This document shows positions 7,953 through 17,262 of a stretch of DNA of 52,759 bases, piece after piece. Both the position numbers and the translations under genes were made by a program. This DNA is from Paraglaciecola sp. (GTDB lineage: Bacteria; Pseudomonadota; Gammaproteobacteria; Enterobacterales; Alteromonadaceae), in NCBI GenBank assembly GCA_009993955.1, contig JAACSL010000027.1, positions 1 through 52,759 on the forward strand, written 5' to 3'. Numbering within the stretch: position 1 is the stretch's first letter; each line of letters opens with the position of its first letter. The notes under the pieces are model-generated. The model made no database searches. It was not told where the DNA came from and was given only the letters and a program-made list of their open reading frames with translations.

Positions 7953-8199
7953 GGTCAAGGCGATTACGGTAGATGAGTTTATTCAGGGGGCAGATTTTTA
8001 TGCCCATGGATTAACACTTCTGCCGAAGCAAGCCGTGTGTAAAGCAGACGATGAACCGTTAAAACGCGCCACCTTTACCTTGGGGAAGGTGGCCATTGGC
8101 AAACTTAATGCCTTATCGGCGCAAACAGGTATCGCCAAATCACGGCTTATTCGTTTGTGGCTTGATAGCCAAGACATGGTAGCCACCGCCAAGCATTAA
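7912..8199 (+). CDS. Small ribbon-helix-helix protein paired with ParA
   Basis: The product has 95 residues. The C-terminal half looks like a ribbon-helix-helix DNA-binding domain: a strand RATFTL, helix 1 KVAIGKLNALSAQTG, a turn, then helix 2 SRLIRLWLDSQDM. The N-terminal 45 residues are basic then mixed and could contact ParA. ATG at 7912 is chosen because AGGG lies five bases before it and because it gives a compact overlap (41 bp) with the ParA gene, which implies translational coupling. A short ParA plus a small RHH protein is the layout of type Ib partition (ParA-ParG and similar). The alternative is a plain transcriptional regulator. Assignment rests on pattern recognition only. Confidence 0.7.
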   Translation: MSLSSLKKSAPSAEVKAITVDEFIQGADFYAHGLTLLPKQAVCKADDEPLKRATFTLGKVAIGKLNALSAQTGIAKSRLIRLWLDSQDMVATAKH

Positions 8200-8232
8200 C
8201 CAAGTAACGACAAACTGAGCGGTTGGCGCCGC

Positions 8233-9120
8233 TCACTCTGGGTCTGGCGCGGTAAGTTGTTCAAAAGCGGTCATGGTGAAGTCGGCAATAACGTTGGCCA
8301 TCAATTCTTGGCTAAATTCCAGTGCCGCTAATTGCGTTTCATCACTGGTGGCCTCTTGGCGATGCACTAAGGGGATCACCAAATCAATGTACTTGTGATT
8401 CGGCAAAGCAGCGCTGAAACACCCCTCTTTTATGCACAAGGCAAAATAACCATTGATGGCAGCCTTGTAATTAATCATCAGTTCGCCATTCATCTGTGAT
8501 GTGGTAGCGCTTTGTTTGTGCAGGGCGAGGTTAATATAGGGAAAAAATACCACGCTCTCGTCATCTCCCGATGCCGTCACTTCGATTCTGGTGGCTTCAA
8601 GGGTATCTTCGGCATCAAAACCAAACGATTCATAGGCAATCAGAGTTTTTTCGTAGTTGGGCATTTTTTTATTGAGATCAGGCATATCAGGTGGGATCAC
8701 AATAAAGGTCGCGGCTGCACTTTCTGTAGCATCATCAATGGGGTACACCGTACCTCCGAGTTTTGCCTCTAGGCGCTCGGTAATTTTTTCATCAGCCCGG
8801 TCAACAACTTCTTGAAAACCCCAAGTAGCCAGCTCCAAGTCTATCCATGAACTATATTCCCCCAGCACACTGACGCCTTGCGCCACTTTAATGAGTTTTT
8901 GAAAATCAATGTCAAGCACCAGCGGAGCCACGCTCAACTCTTCTTCATACACTTCCATCGAACCCGTGACTTTAATGGATTGTCTTACTCTCTCCCTGAG
9001 ACCAGCTAATTGTGAAGTGTAGGCCTCTGGCTTGATTTCAGGTTGATCCGAGAGGGAAAATCCAGCGCTAACACCGGCACTAAAAGCCAAACTAATACTG
9101 AGCATAAACAGAGATTTCAT
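8233..9120 (-). CDS. Secreted protein of unknown function
   Basis: The product has 295 residues and starts with a signal peptide, cleaved near SAGVSAG. The mature protein is acidic and of mixed alpha/beta character, with two cysteines close together (ALCIKEGCFSA, around residue 230) that could form a disulfide. I do not recognise a family. An AGGA site lies upstream of the ATG. It is convergent with the ParA/RHH pair, 33 bases away. A 7-bp hairpin without a U-run (8216-8235) lies between them. It is a single gene and not obviously part of an operon. Confidence 0.65.
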   Translation of the reverse strand: MKSLFMLSISLAFSAGVSAGFSLSDQPEIKPEAYTSQLAGLRERVRQSIKVTGSMEVYEEELSVAPLVLDIDFQKLIKVAQGVSVLGEYSSWIDLELATWGFQEVVDRADEKITERLEAKLGGTVYPIDDATESAAATFIVIPPDMPDLNKKMPNYEKTLIAYESFGFDAEDTLEATRIEVTASGDDESVVFFPYINLALHKQSATTSQMNGELMINYKAAINGYFALCIKEGCFSAALPNHKYIDLVIPLVHRQEATSDETQLAALEFSQELMANVIADFTMTAFEQLTAPDPE

Positions 9121-9283
9121 TACACATTATTCCTAAACAACACATCGCACTTTTACCCCAGCGTAAGGGCAGCGCTGCTGGATGACAAATGCAAATTTAG
9201 TCGCTGTCAGTTAAGTTTTTCTTATCTGAATATCTAACTAAAAGGTCAATCAGGATTACATTATTGGCGGTTGTGGACACAAT

Positions 9284-9312
9284 AAAAAAAGCCAGTCTGC
9301 AGACTGGCTTGT
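9284..9312 (-). terminator. Rho-independent terminator of purA
   Basis: AAGCCAGTCTG (9289-9299) pairs perfectly with CAGACTGGCTT (9300-9310). On the minus strand it is followed by a run of seven U from the A-tract at 9284-9290. It lies about 20 bases after the purA stop. Confidence 0.9.
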
Positions 9313-9330
9313 TTAACGATTAACCCTGAC

Positions 9331-10650
<1,320 letters not shown>

Positions 10651-10708
10651 TTAGGCGGGGATTCTAACAAAAAACCTGCGCCACCTAAATAGCAAAATTG
10701 CGTCTTTG

Positions 10709-10891
10709 CTATCCAAACATAAACAGGCATACCACGCCAATTGTGACCAAGACGCCCCCTATGCTGCGTGGTTGATTGGTGTTTTGCTGGGCGATGTGTT
10801 TGAGGAACAACTGCCAACGGTTGGGAAACAGCAAAGGACCGATGCCTTCGATAATTAACACCATGGCAAATGCCACTAACAATGTGTGCAT
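10709..10891 (-). CDS. DUF2065 (YjeT-like) small membrane protein
   Basis: The product has 60 residues with two hydrophobic helices, about 3-20 and 43-59. The motif LIIEGIGPLLFPNRWQLFL after helix 1 is characteristic of DUF2065. In many gammaproteobacteria this gene sits between hflC and purA; here purA follows as expected, but hflKC are replaced by an unrelated response regulator gene on the same strand. It is probably co-transcribed with purA. Function unknown. Confidence 0.85.
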   Translation of the reverse strand: MHTLLVAFAMVLIIEGIGPLLFPNRWQLFLKHIAQQNTNQPRSIGGVLVTIGVVCLFMFG

Positions 10892-10963
10892 TACGTGATT
10901 ACCCCGAGCGTTGAATGAACCTTTACGAGCTAGTTTAGCATGCCCAGTTTATGGGCTAAGTGA

Positions 10964-11713
10964 CTATTCGACGCCATGAGGATTAAATTTATAGCCCACT
11001 CCCCAAACGGTTTGCACAATTTGTGGTGAGGTAGCATCCACTTCTATTTTGGCGCGTAATCGGTTGATGTGAGAATTAACGGTATGTTCGTAACCATTAT
11101 GGTGATAGCCCCACACAGACTCCAATAATTGGCTACGACTGAATACCTGATTGGGATGGCTGGCTAAATGATGCAGCAATTCAAATTCAGTGGCGGTGAG
11201 ATCAAGCAATTCCCCCCGCATGCTTACCTGATGGTTTTTAAAATTAATCACCAGTTTACCCATCACGAGAGGCGCATTGTCAACAGGCAGAGGGTCTTGA
11301 TGGGTCGCCCGTAATAAATGCACTTTTCGCAATTGAGATCTTACTCGAGCCAGCAATTCGCGCACACTAAAAGGTTTAATCATGTAGTCGTCGGCACCCA
11401 GCTCTAAACCAAGCACACGGTCAGTTTCTGAACTTTTAGCGGTCAACATAATAATGGCTTGTTGTGGTTTTTTTTCACGGACTTGGCGACAAATATCTAA
11501 ACCGTTCATTCCAGGTAACATGACGTCCAAGATAATGAGTGAGAACGTTTGGTTAAGTGCAATTTGCAGCGCTTGATCGCCTTTTTCTTGCAAAGTACTG
11601 TGAAAACCTAATTCTTGTAAGTTAACGCGAATAAGCTCGGCGATATCGTGGTCGTCCTCGACAATCAGAACGTTGTCGGCAGGCGTTACTTGGCTAGTTG
11701 ACGACGTTGACAC
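10964..11713 (-). CDS. OmpR/PhoB-family response regulator, orphan
   Basis: The product has 249 residues. The receiver domain (about 14-128) has acidic pocket residues E19, D20 and D21, phosphoacceptor D63 in LIILDVMLPG, and the conserved Lys in MIKPFS. The winged-helix output domain (about 150-245) ends in VQTVWGVGYKF, a hallmark of this family. No histidine kinase gene lies next to it. It follows two Spondin_N genes on the same strand, separated by 96 bases with a hairpin, so it may have its own promoter. Spondin_N genes may be its targets or merely neighbours. Confidence 0.93.
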   Translation of the reverse strand: MSTSSTSQVTPADNVLIVEDDHDIAELIRVNLQELGFHSTLQEKGDQALQIALNQTFSLIILDVMLPGMNGLDICRQVREKKPQQAIIMLTAKSSETDRVLGLELGADDYMIKPFSVRELLARVRSQLRKVHLLRATHQDPLPVDNAPLVMGKLVINFKNHQVSMRGELLDLTATEFELLHHLASHPNQVFSRSQLLESVWGYHHNGYEHTVNSHINRLRAKIEVDATSPQIVQTVWGVGYKFNPHGVE

Positions 11714-11732
11714 AGGATAATTACCTCAAAAT

Positions 11733-11785
11733 TTGACAAAACAGACTCGGCGCTCGAAATGATTCTCTCATCTGAGTGCCGAGTC
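11733..11785 (-). terminator. Hairpin terminator after the Spondin_N genes
   Basis: GACTCGGCGCTC (11744-11755) pairs with GAGTGCCGAGTC (11774-11785), 11 of 12 Watson-Crick plus one G-U. On the minus strand a short U-rich stretch (TGTTTTGT) follows. It lies in the gap between the second Spondin_N gene and the response regulator gene. Confidence 0.55.
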
Positions 11786-11809
11786 AACCTGCTTGTGTGC
11801 GCTACGCCG

Positions 11810-12550
11810 TTATTCGGTGCGCATCACGGTAATGCGGATAGTGGGATTATCGAACTTGTGCATTGATGTGAGTACTGAGGTACTTAAGCCGTCATCTGAA
11901 CTCACCACACCAGGATGCATCGCGACATATCCTGTATCTGCGCGCATTGCGTTAAAACCCTCACCGCCGTCTGCAGGACCGGGCATTGTCCCCGACGCTT
12001 CGGAGTTTATTTCCGTTCCAGCATCATAAGCGTTAGCCGTGGTTGTCCAGCTATCTCCTACCGCTAAATTGGCTAAACTCCACGCATTTAAACCAGCGAA
12101 GCCGTCGTTAGTATTCACTAACATAGTTGCCACTGATAACTTTGCATTGGTGATATCTTGGATGGTGACATTGATCGTTTCATGTCCGCCAGGGGCAATC
12201 GGCCCAGCGCTCGACGCGGACGCTATACCAAGAGCCAACAATCCACTGTTGTCACCTCCTTCCGCCATCCGCTCCAGTTCAACTGATGGCACCTCACCCA
12301 CTTGCCACAAATGCCCCGAGGAATGCAGCACGATGGCAACAGGTGAAAGCGGTTGAGCATTGGTTAAGTTGGTGATGGTTACGGCATAACTCACATCAAC
12401 GGGATCAGGAATTGGTGCGGGGACTTCAACAATTACTTCCACCGGTACTTCTTTGATGATTTCTTTGTCATCGCCACACGCGCTTAAGGCAAGGGGCAGC
12501 GCCAATAGCATAGCGATTCGGCAAATATTTTTAGGGAATTCAGTCAGCAT
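11810..12550 (-). CDS. Spondin_N domain lipoprotein
   Basis: The product has 246 residues. A lipoprotein signal peptide ends at LSAC with lipidated Cys25. A charged, Val/Pro/Glu-rich linker follows (about 28-50), and then a Spondin_N-like beta domain from about residue 52. Family-typical stretches are ITNLTNAQPLSPVAIVLHS, LERMAEGGDNSGLLAL, NTNDGFAGLNAW and ANAYDAGTEINSE. Spondin_N domains are best known from animal extracellular matrix proteins, but bacterial members are common in marine proteobacteria. It should be anchored at the cell envelope. It is 10 bases downstream of a paralogous gene and so in one operon. Ligand and role unknown. Confidence 0.88.
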   Translation of the reverse strand: MLTEFPKNICRIAMLLALPLALSACGDDKEIIKEVPVEVIVEVPAPIPDPVDVSYAVTITNLTNAQPLSPVAIVLHSSGHLWQVGEVPSVELERMAEGGDNSGLLALGIASASSAGPIAPGGHETINVTIQDITNAKLSVATMLVNTNDGFAGLNAWSLANLAVGDSWTTTANAYDAGTEINSEASGTMPGPADGGEGFNAMRADTGYVAMHPGVVSSDDGLSTSVLTSMHKFDNPTIRITVMRTE

Positions 12551-12560
12551 AACAGTCTCC

Positions 12561-13265
12561 TTATTTAACGGTGACCGTTACTTTGGCGATGGGGTTTAAC
12601 CAGCGATGAACAGTATTAGTGACATCGCTTTTACCGTCAGTCATGGAATCATCGCCAATATTGCCGCGATGAATATGCACAAGGGCACTGGCGTCAGCCC
12701 CTGCAACCCCGCTGCCGCCTGAACCCAACATTGGCTCTAGTGGCGGTGGAACAGGCATGCCTGGCATACCTGGCATGCCACTGCCACGTAATTCATCATT
12801 GGCTTCAGTGCCCGCATCATAAGCGTTGATATACACTGTGTAGGTGCCGGCTTCAGTGGGGATGGTCCAATTGTCTAAACCAATAAAACCGTCGTTGGTG
12901 GGCAGGATCATGGCCAGAATCGATAAAACGCTATTACCTTCATTGGTCATTAAGGTGCCAGTGGTAACATGAGTAGGCGCTAACAGGCCACCCGCTGGAT
13001 TAGCCAATACGTCGGCGGAAATGGCGCTAGCGATAGTGGCAAGGCCATCCAAGCTGCCACCTTCCGCCATCATTTGCAGCTCTGGGCTGGCGGCTGCACC
13101 CACTTCAAATAGGCTGGCACTGGGAATATGTGCCACGGCAGCGATGGGGGTAAAATACATGCCTTGGGTAAGATTTTGAATGCTAATGTCAAGCTCAGCA
13201 CTCATCGCTGGTGCACTGAGCAGGCTTAGCACGCTGAGGTTAAAAAGTGGTGATAATTTTTTCAT
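12561..13265 (-). CDS. Secreted Spondin_N domain protein
   Basis: The product has 234 residues with a classical signal peptide ending at PAMSA, so it is periplasmic or secreted. The same blocks as in the downstream lipoprotein are present: IQNLTQGMYFTPIAAVAH, LQMMAEGGSLDGLATIA, PTNDGFIGLDNW and INAYDAGTEANDE. A loop carries a short GMPGMPGMP repeat and a proline run. ATG at 13265 is used because AAGGA stands nine bases upstream; the longer frame has no export signal. It is the first gene of the spondin pair; the two are clear tandem paralogues, one soluble and one lipid-anchored. Confidence 0.88.
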   Translation of the reverse strand: MKKLSPLFNLSVLSLLSAPAMSAELDISIQNLTQGMYFTPIAAVAHIPSASLFEVGAAASPELQMMAEGGSLDGLATIASAISADVLANPAGGLLAPTHVTTGTLMTNEGNSVLSILAMILPTNDGFIGLDNWTIPTEAGTYTVYINAYDAGTEANDELRGSGMPGMPGMPVPPPLEPMLGSGGSGVAGADASALVHIHRGNIGDDSMTDGKSDVTNTVHRWLNPIAKVTVTVK

Positions 13266-13521
13266 GATTCTGTCCTTCGCAAAATGGAGTTGGGTATAGT
13301 TGCAAGACAGAGTGTGCAGAATAGATCTCCCAAAAGTATCACAAAAAAGACACAATTTTATCCATCGTGACATGTTCGCTGTTAAACCTAGCTGGAATTG
13401 AGGCTGCGGTTTTTCTGCGTCTCAATGTTAAAAAGGGTAATTTAAATTTAGGTTGTGTCCCTTTATGGTAGGCCCACGTAACAAATGGCAAATTGTCGCC
13501 GATCAGAGTGAGTCCAGCAGC

Positions 13522-15663
13522 ATGTTGAAAGCGCGATCTTTTAGAAAATATCAGTGGCTTGTTGCCCTGCTTGGGTTTGTTTTGCATAGTCAGGTTTTTG
13601 CCACAGTGAGCCAAGACGATGGTTATCGGCTGTGGTTAAACTATCGATTCATTACCAATCCAACATTACGCTTAACTTATCTCGAGCAAACGAGTCACAT
13701 TTATGTGGCTGGCAACAGTGCAACCAGCGATGTTATAAGACATGAATTGCAACTGGCCTTGCCAACTATGCTCGGCTTGAACCCTGTGTTTGTGAGTCAG
13801 GCCAATGCCGCTACCTTAGTGATTGAGACGGGGACTAGTGTAATTAGCGAATTGGGCGACGAGGGCTTTCATATTGTTGGCAAAGCGAAGTCACTGAGGG
13901 TTACCGCAAATACCCAGGTGGCCTTGTTGTATGGCACCTTTGCTTTACTGCGCAGCATGCAAACGGGTCAAGATCTGGCAAACCTAGATGTGCGTGAACA
14001 ACCCAAAGTGCAACGCCGGATGCTGAATCATTGGGACGATCTCGACCGCCATACCGAGCGCGGTTATGCAGGGCAGTCGATTTTCGATTGGCACAAACTG
14101 CCAGTGTATAAAGAGCAGCGCTACATAAACTACGCGAGGGCGAATGCTTCCATTGGCATTAACGGTATTGTGCCAAATAACGTTAATGCGAATGCCCTGA
14201 TCCTCACGCCAAGCTATTTGCTTAAAGTACAAGCCTTGGCCGATATGTTTCGTCCTTATGGCATCAAGGTTTACCTATCTATTAAATTTAGCTCTCCGCA
14301 ACAAATTGGTGGGCTGACAACTTCTGACCCGGCTGATCCACAGGTTCAACAGTGGTGGCAAGATAAAGCCAAAGAAATCTATCAACTCATCCCTGATTTT
14401 GGTGGGTTTTTAGTCAAAGCCAATTCGGAAGGGCAACCAGGCCCCGGCGATTATGGGCGTTCACATGCCATGGGTGCCAACATGTTAGCTAAGGCGTTAA
14501 AACCTTTTGGCGGTATCGTTCTATGGCGGGCTTTTGTCTACGCCCCAGACGATGAACATGAGCGCTCATTACAAGCCTACAATGAATTTGCCCCTTTAGA
14601 TGGGCAATTTGCCGATAATGTAACGGTGCAAGTCAAAAACGGCCCTATTGATTTTCAACCGCGTGAACCGTTCAGCCCACTATTTGGGGCAATGCCAAAC
14701 ACGCCACTGGCCATGGAATTTCAAGTCACTCAAGAATACTTGGGGTTTAGCACGCATTTAGCCTATTTGGGTACCGTGTTTGAAGAAGTACTCGATGCTG
14801 ATACTTGGGTCAAAGGACAAGGGTCTACCGTGGCCAAGGTGGTGGATGGCTCTTTGGAAGGTCATGACTTGTCGGTCATGGCTGGTGTCGCCAACATTGG
14901 TATGGACAGAAACTGGACTGGGCATATCTTTGCCCAAGCCAACTGGTATGCGCTTGGCCGTTTGGCTTGGGATCATCAACTGAGTGCCAAAGACATTGCC
15001 AACGAGTGGGTCGCCATGACCTTGAGTCAAACACCACAAGTGCAGCAACCGATTGTTACGATGATGATGGCCTCGCGGGAACACGTAGTGAACTACATGA
15101 CACCCTTGGGGTTGCATCATCTCATGGCCACGGGCCACCACTATGGCCCGGGCCCTTGGGTGGACAACTTAAGCCGAGCAGACTGGAATCCGGTGTACTA
15201 CCACCGAGCTGATACACAAGGTATTGGTATTGATCGCACCGCCACCGGCACAAATGGGGTTGCGCAATATTCTGCGCATTGGCAAGCCATCTTTGCTGAC
15301 CCAGCAAAAACCCCTGATGAATTGTTGTTATGGTTTCACCACTTACCGTGGAATTATCCCATGCGCTCTGGTAAGACGCTGTGGCTAACATTAGTTGAGC
15401 GCTATTACGCGGGGGTCGAAGGCGTAGAGCAGATGCAACAAACTTGGCAAAGATTAGCTGGGCAAATTAACGCAGGGCAACATCATCAAGTGACAATGGC
15501 CCTCGCTATTCAGCTCCAAGAAGCAAAATGGTGGCGTGATGCCTGTGTTTTATACTTTCAGCAGTTTGCCAAACAGCCTATACCAGAAGGGCTACCTCAG
15601 CCTGAGCATAGCTTAGAATATTATCAACGCTTGGCCTTCCCTTATGCGCCCGGACAAGGTTAA
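13522..15663 (+). CDS. GH67 alpha-glucuronidase, exported
   Basis: The product has 713 residues, the usual GH67 length. Family GH67 removes (4-O-methyl)glucuronic acid from the non-reducing end of short xylooligosaccharides. Catalytic residues can be placed: general acid E303 in KANSEGQPGP, and D377 (NGPIDFQ) with E405 (VTQEYLG), whose 28-residue spacing equals that of the Cellvibrio enzyme's base pair. A signal-like N-terminus ends near SQVFA. ATG at 13522 starts that peptide; an ATG at 13465 is possible, and no start has a strong ribosome site. No xylanase, xylosidase or transporter gene is nearby, which is unusual because GH67 genes normally sit in xylan clusters. Confidence 0.92.
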   Translation: MLKARSFRKYQWLVALLGFVLHSQVFATVSQDDGYRLWLNYRFITNPTLRLTYLEQTSHIYVAGNSATSDVIRHELQLALPTMLGLNPVFVSQANAATLVIETGTSVISELGDEGFHIVGKAKSLRVTANTQVALLYGTFALLRSMQTGQDLANLDVREQPKVQRRMLNHWDDLDRHTERGYAGQSIFDWHKLPVYKEQRYINYARANASIGINGIVPNNVNANALILTPSYLLKVQALADMFRPYGIKVYLSIKFSSPQQIGGLTTSDPADPQVQQWWQDKAKEIYQLIPDFGGFLVKANSEGQPGPGDYGRSHAMGANMLAKALKPFGGIVLWRAFVYAPDDEHERSLQAYNEFAPLDGQFADNVTVQVKNGPIDFQPREPFSPLFGAMPNTPLAMEFQVTQEYLGFSTHLAYLGTVFEEVLDADTWVKGQGSTVAKVVDGSLEGHDLSVMAGVANIGMDRNWTGHIFAQANWYALGRLAWDHQLSAKDIANEWVAMTLSQTPQVQQPIVTMMMASREHVVNYMTPLGLHHLMATGHHYGPGPWVDNLSRADWNPVYYHRADTQGIGIDRTATGTNGVAQYSAHWQAIFADPAKTPDELLLWFHHLPWNYPMRSGKTLWLTLVERYYAGVEGVEQMQQTWQRLAGQINAGQHHQVTMALAIQLQEAKWWRDACVLYFQQFAKQPIPEGLPQPEHSLEYYQRLAFPYAPGQG

Positions 15664-15687
15664 TCGTGCCCCAATATAAACCGTGCC

Positions 15688-16533
15688 CTAATATAACAGG
15701 GCATAGACTTTACGACGATATTGACTCTTTAAGGGGTCGCCGTCAGGTAGTGCATTGATCATGTCCAGCATCAGTTTTTTGGCATCGCCGAAGGCCAATT
15801 CTTTGATCAACACACTTAACATTAACGCTAAGGCTTCTTCAATTTGGTTAGCCTGATGCAACTGAATGGCTAACTTCACTTTCAGATCCAGATTATCAGG
15901 TTGTTCGGTAAGTTGCTGCTGTAGGGCCAAGATTTCAGGGGACTCCGCGGCTTGTTCAGCCAGCTCTATCTTACCCAATAAGCTTTTGTACAGGGCGTCT
16001 TGATCCACCAAACCAATGCTCGCTAACAGGGTTTTTGCCGCTTTAATTTGCCCTAGCTCAATTTGGCAGTCGGCTAGCAACAAACTAAACTCCGCTCGTT
16101 TGGGATCGCTGTCGTGAGCTTGCTTAACCAAGGTATAGGCTTGTGGATAGTCACCTTGGTTGGCCAATTCTTGTGCTTGCTCGAACCATGCATCTTCTTC
16201 TTTGGGCAAATGTTTTTCTAATAAACCTTTTATTTGCAGCTCGTCTTGCGGTCCTGCAAATCCATCAATGGGTTGGCCATCTTTAACTAGGATAACAGTG
16301 GGTAAACCGCGCACACCAAATTGTTGGGCGATTTCTGGTTGAGTTTGGCAATCCACTCTTGCGTGTAACAGTGAATCTGCATAGTGACTGGCAAGTTTCG
16401 CCAAAACGGGCGCCATTTCAGCACTGGGTGCATAACCTTCAGCCCAAAACTCTACCATCACCACTTTTTCTTTAGACTCGGTCAGCATGACCTGTTGAAA
16501 GTTTTCCAGATTCACATCGATACTATGTTGCAT
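15688..16533 (-). CDS. cnoX: CnoX/YbbN-type thioredoxin-TPR co-chaperone, no active-site Cys
   Basis: The product has 281 residues: an N-terminal thioredoxin fold (about 1-110) and a C-terminal TPR-like helical region (about 115-281), the architecture of CnoX (YbbN), a holdase that passes substrates to GroEL and DnaK. Where thioredoxin has WCGPC this protein reads WAEGYAPSAEM, so both cysteine positions are replaced (Tyr and Ser). E. coli CnoX keeps one. Disulfide chemistry is therefore excluded. The cis-Pro loop (GLPTVILVKDGQ) is intact. ATG at 16533 is chosen over an upstream GTG because GGA lies at a suitable distance. Confidence 0.9.
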   Translation of the reverse strand: MQHSIDVNLENFQQVMLTESKEKVVMVEFWAEGYAPSAEMAPVLAKLASHYADSLLHARVDCQTQPEIAQQFGVRGLPTVILVKDGQPIDGFAGPQDELQIKGLLEKHLPKEEDAWFEQAQELANQGDYPQAYTLVKQAHDSDPKRAEFSLLLADCQIELGQIKAAKTLLASIGLVDQDALYKSLLGKIELAEQAAESPEILALQQQLTEQPDNLDLKVKLAIQLHQANQIEEALALMLSVLIKELAFGDAKKLMLDMINALPDGDPLKSQYRRKVYALLY

Positions 16534-16700
16534 GCGGGTTTCCACTTAAGCTTTTTATGCTGCCTAACTTGGGGGCAGGGATTAAAAATTACAAGCCCTG
16601 GTTGTTGGCAGGTAAATGTCGTGAAGTAGACATTCTGTGCACTTTTGTTATGTTAGGCTCTTATTTTCCCAGCCTAATTCTGCCTAGGGTGAGCTTGTTT

Positions 16701-17018
16701 ATGACACAAAGTACCGTTGAAAAATATCAGCGTTTTGCTGATTTTTACCCTTATTACCTCTCTGAACATCAGAATGTCACTTGTCGTAGGTTGCACTTTA
16801 TCGGTACCTCATTAATCGTTATGTTGTTTATTGCAGTCTTGGTCAGTCAACAATACCTGTGGCTGTGGGCAACGCCATTGCTTGGTTATGGGTTCGCTTG
16901 GGTTGGGCATTTTTTCTATGAACACAATCGTCCAGCCACCTTTCGTTATCCGTTTTACAGCCTCATGGCGGATTGGGTAATGTTTAAAGATATATTGATC
17001 GGCCGCATTAAATTTTAA
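16701..17018 (+). CDS. Mpo1-like (DUF962) membrane protein
   Basis: The product has 105 residues and matches the DUF962 family, whose yeast member Mpo1 is an iron-dependent dioxygenase for 2-hydroxy fatty acids. Conserved pieces are YYLSEHQNVTCRRLHFIGT before the first membrane helix, GYGFAWVGHFFYEHNRPATF after the second, and PFYSLMADWVMFKDIL at the end; the histidines in these blocks are the likely metal ligands. ATG at 16701 is chosen because AGGGTGAG lies upstream and the family begins there. Divergent from cnoX. The bacterial substrate is unknown. Confidence 0.88.
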   Translation: MTQSTVEKYQRFADFYPYYLSEHQNVTCRRLHFIGTSLIVMLFIAVLVSQQYLWLWATPLLGYGFAWVGHFFYEHNRPATFRYPFYSLMADWVMFKDILIGRIKF

Positions 17019-17050
17019 TATTCCGTGGTAATCGCGCATGTGCCTGTCAA

Positions 17051-17083
17051 GCTAGCTGTTCTGAAACAGGCTGCTAGCCTTTT
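17051..17083 (+). terminator. Terminator after the DUF962 gene
   Basis: GCTAGCTGTT (17051-17060) pairs, with a bulge, with AACAG (17065-17069) and CTAGC (17074-17078), and TTTT follows. It lies 33 bases past the stop codon. Confidence 0.55.
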
Positions 17084-17181
17084 GTTAACCTAAAAAGTAC
17101 ATTCACCCGCTTAAAATCCCTTATCAGAGCTTGTCAACTATTTTTGCTTAAAAAAAATACAAATTTGTTGCTCATCTGACC

Positions 17182-17217
17182 TTTTCAAGTGCCTGAAAAA
17201 CTCGTAAACTTGCGCCC
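17182..17217 (+). promoter_or_regulatory. Putative dusB-fis promoter with GC-rich discriminator
   Basis: TTTTCA (17182-17187), a 17-base spacer, then TAAACT (17205-17210), followed by a GC-rich TGCGCCC. A poor -35 box with a GC discriminator is what stringently controlled fis promoters look like in enterics. The start would lie about 45 bases before dusB. This is a reading by eye and the boxes are weak. Confidence 0.35.
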
Positions 17218-17262
17218 TTTTTTGCACGGCGGACGTTTTTTGCACAATTTTAAGCTACAAGA

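Noticed and set aside
7263-8199. ParA/RHH pair as evidence of an integrated plasmid
   Set aside because: No replication initiator, mobilisation or integrase gene, and no attachment site or base composition break is visible around it.
8216-8235. Hairpin between the RHH gene and the secreted unknown as a terminator
   Set aside because: TGAGCGG pairs with CCGCTCA, but neither strand has a U-run after it, so a terminator call is not supported.
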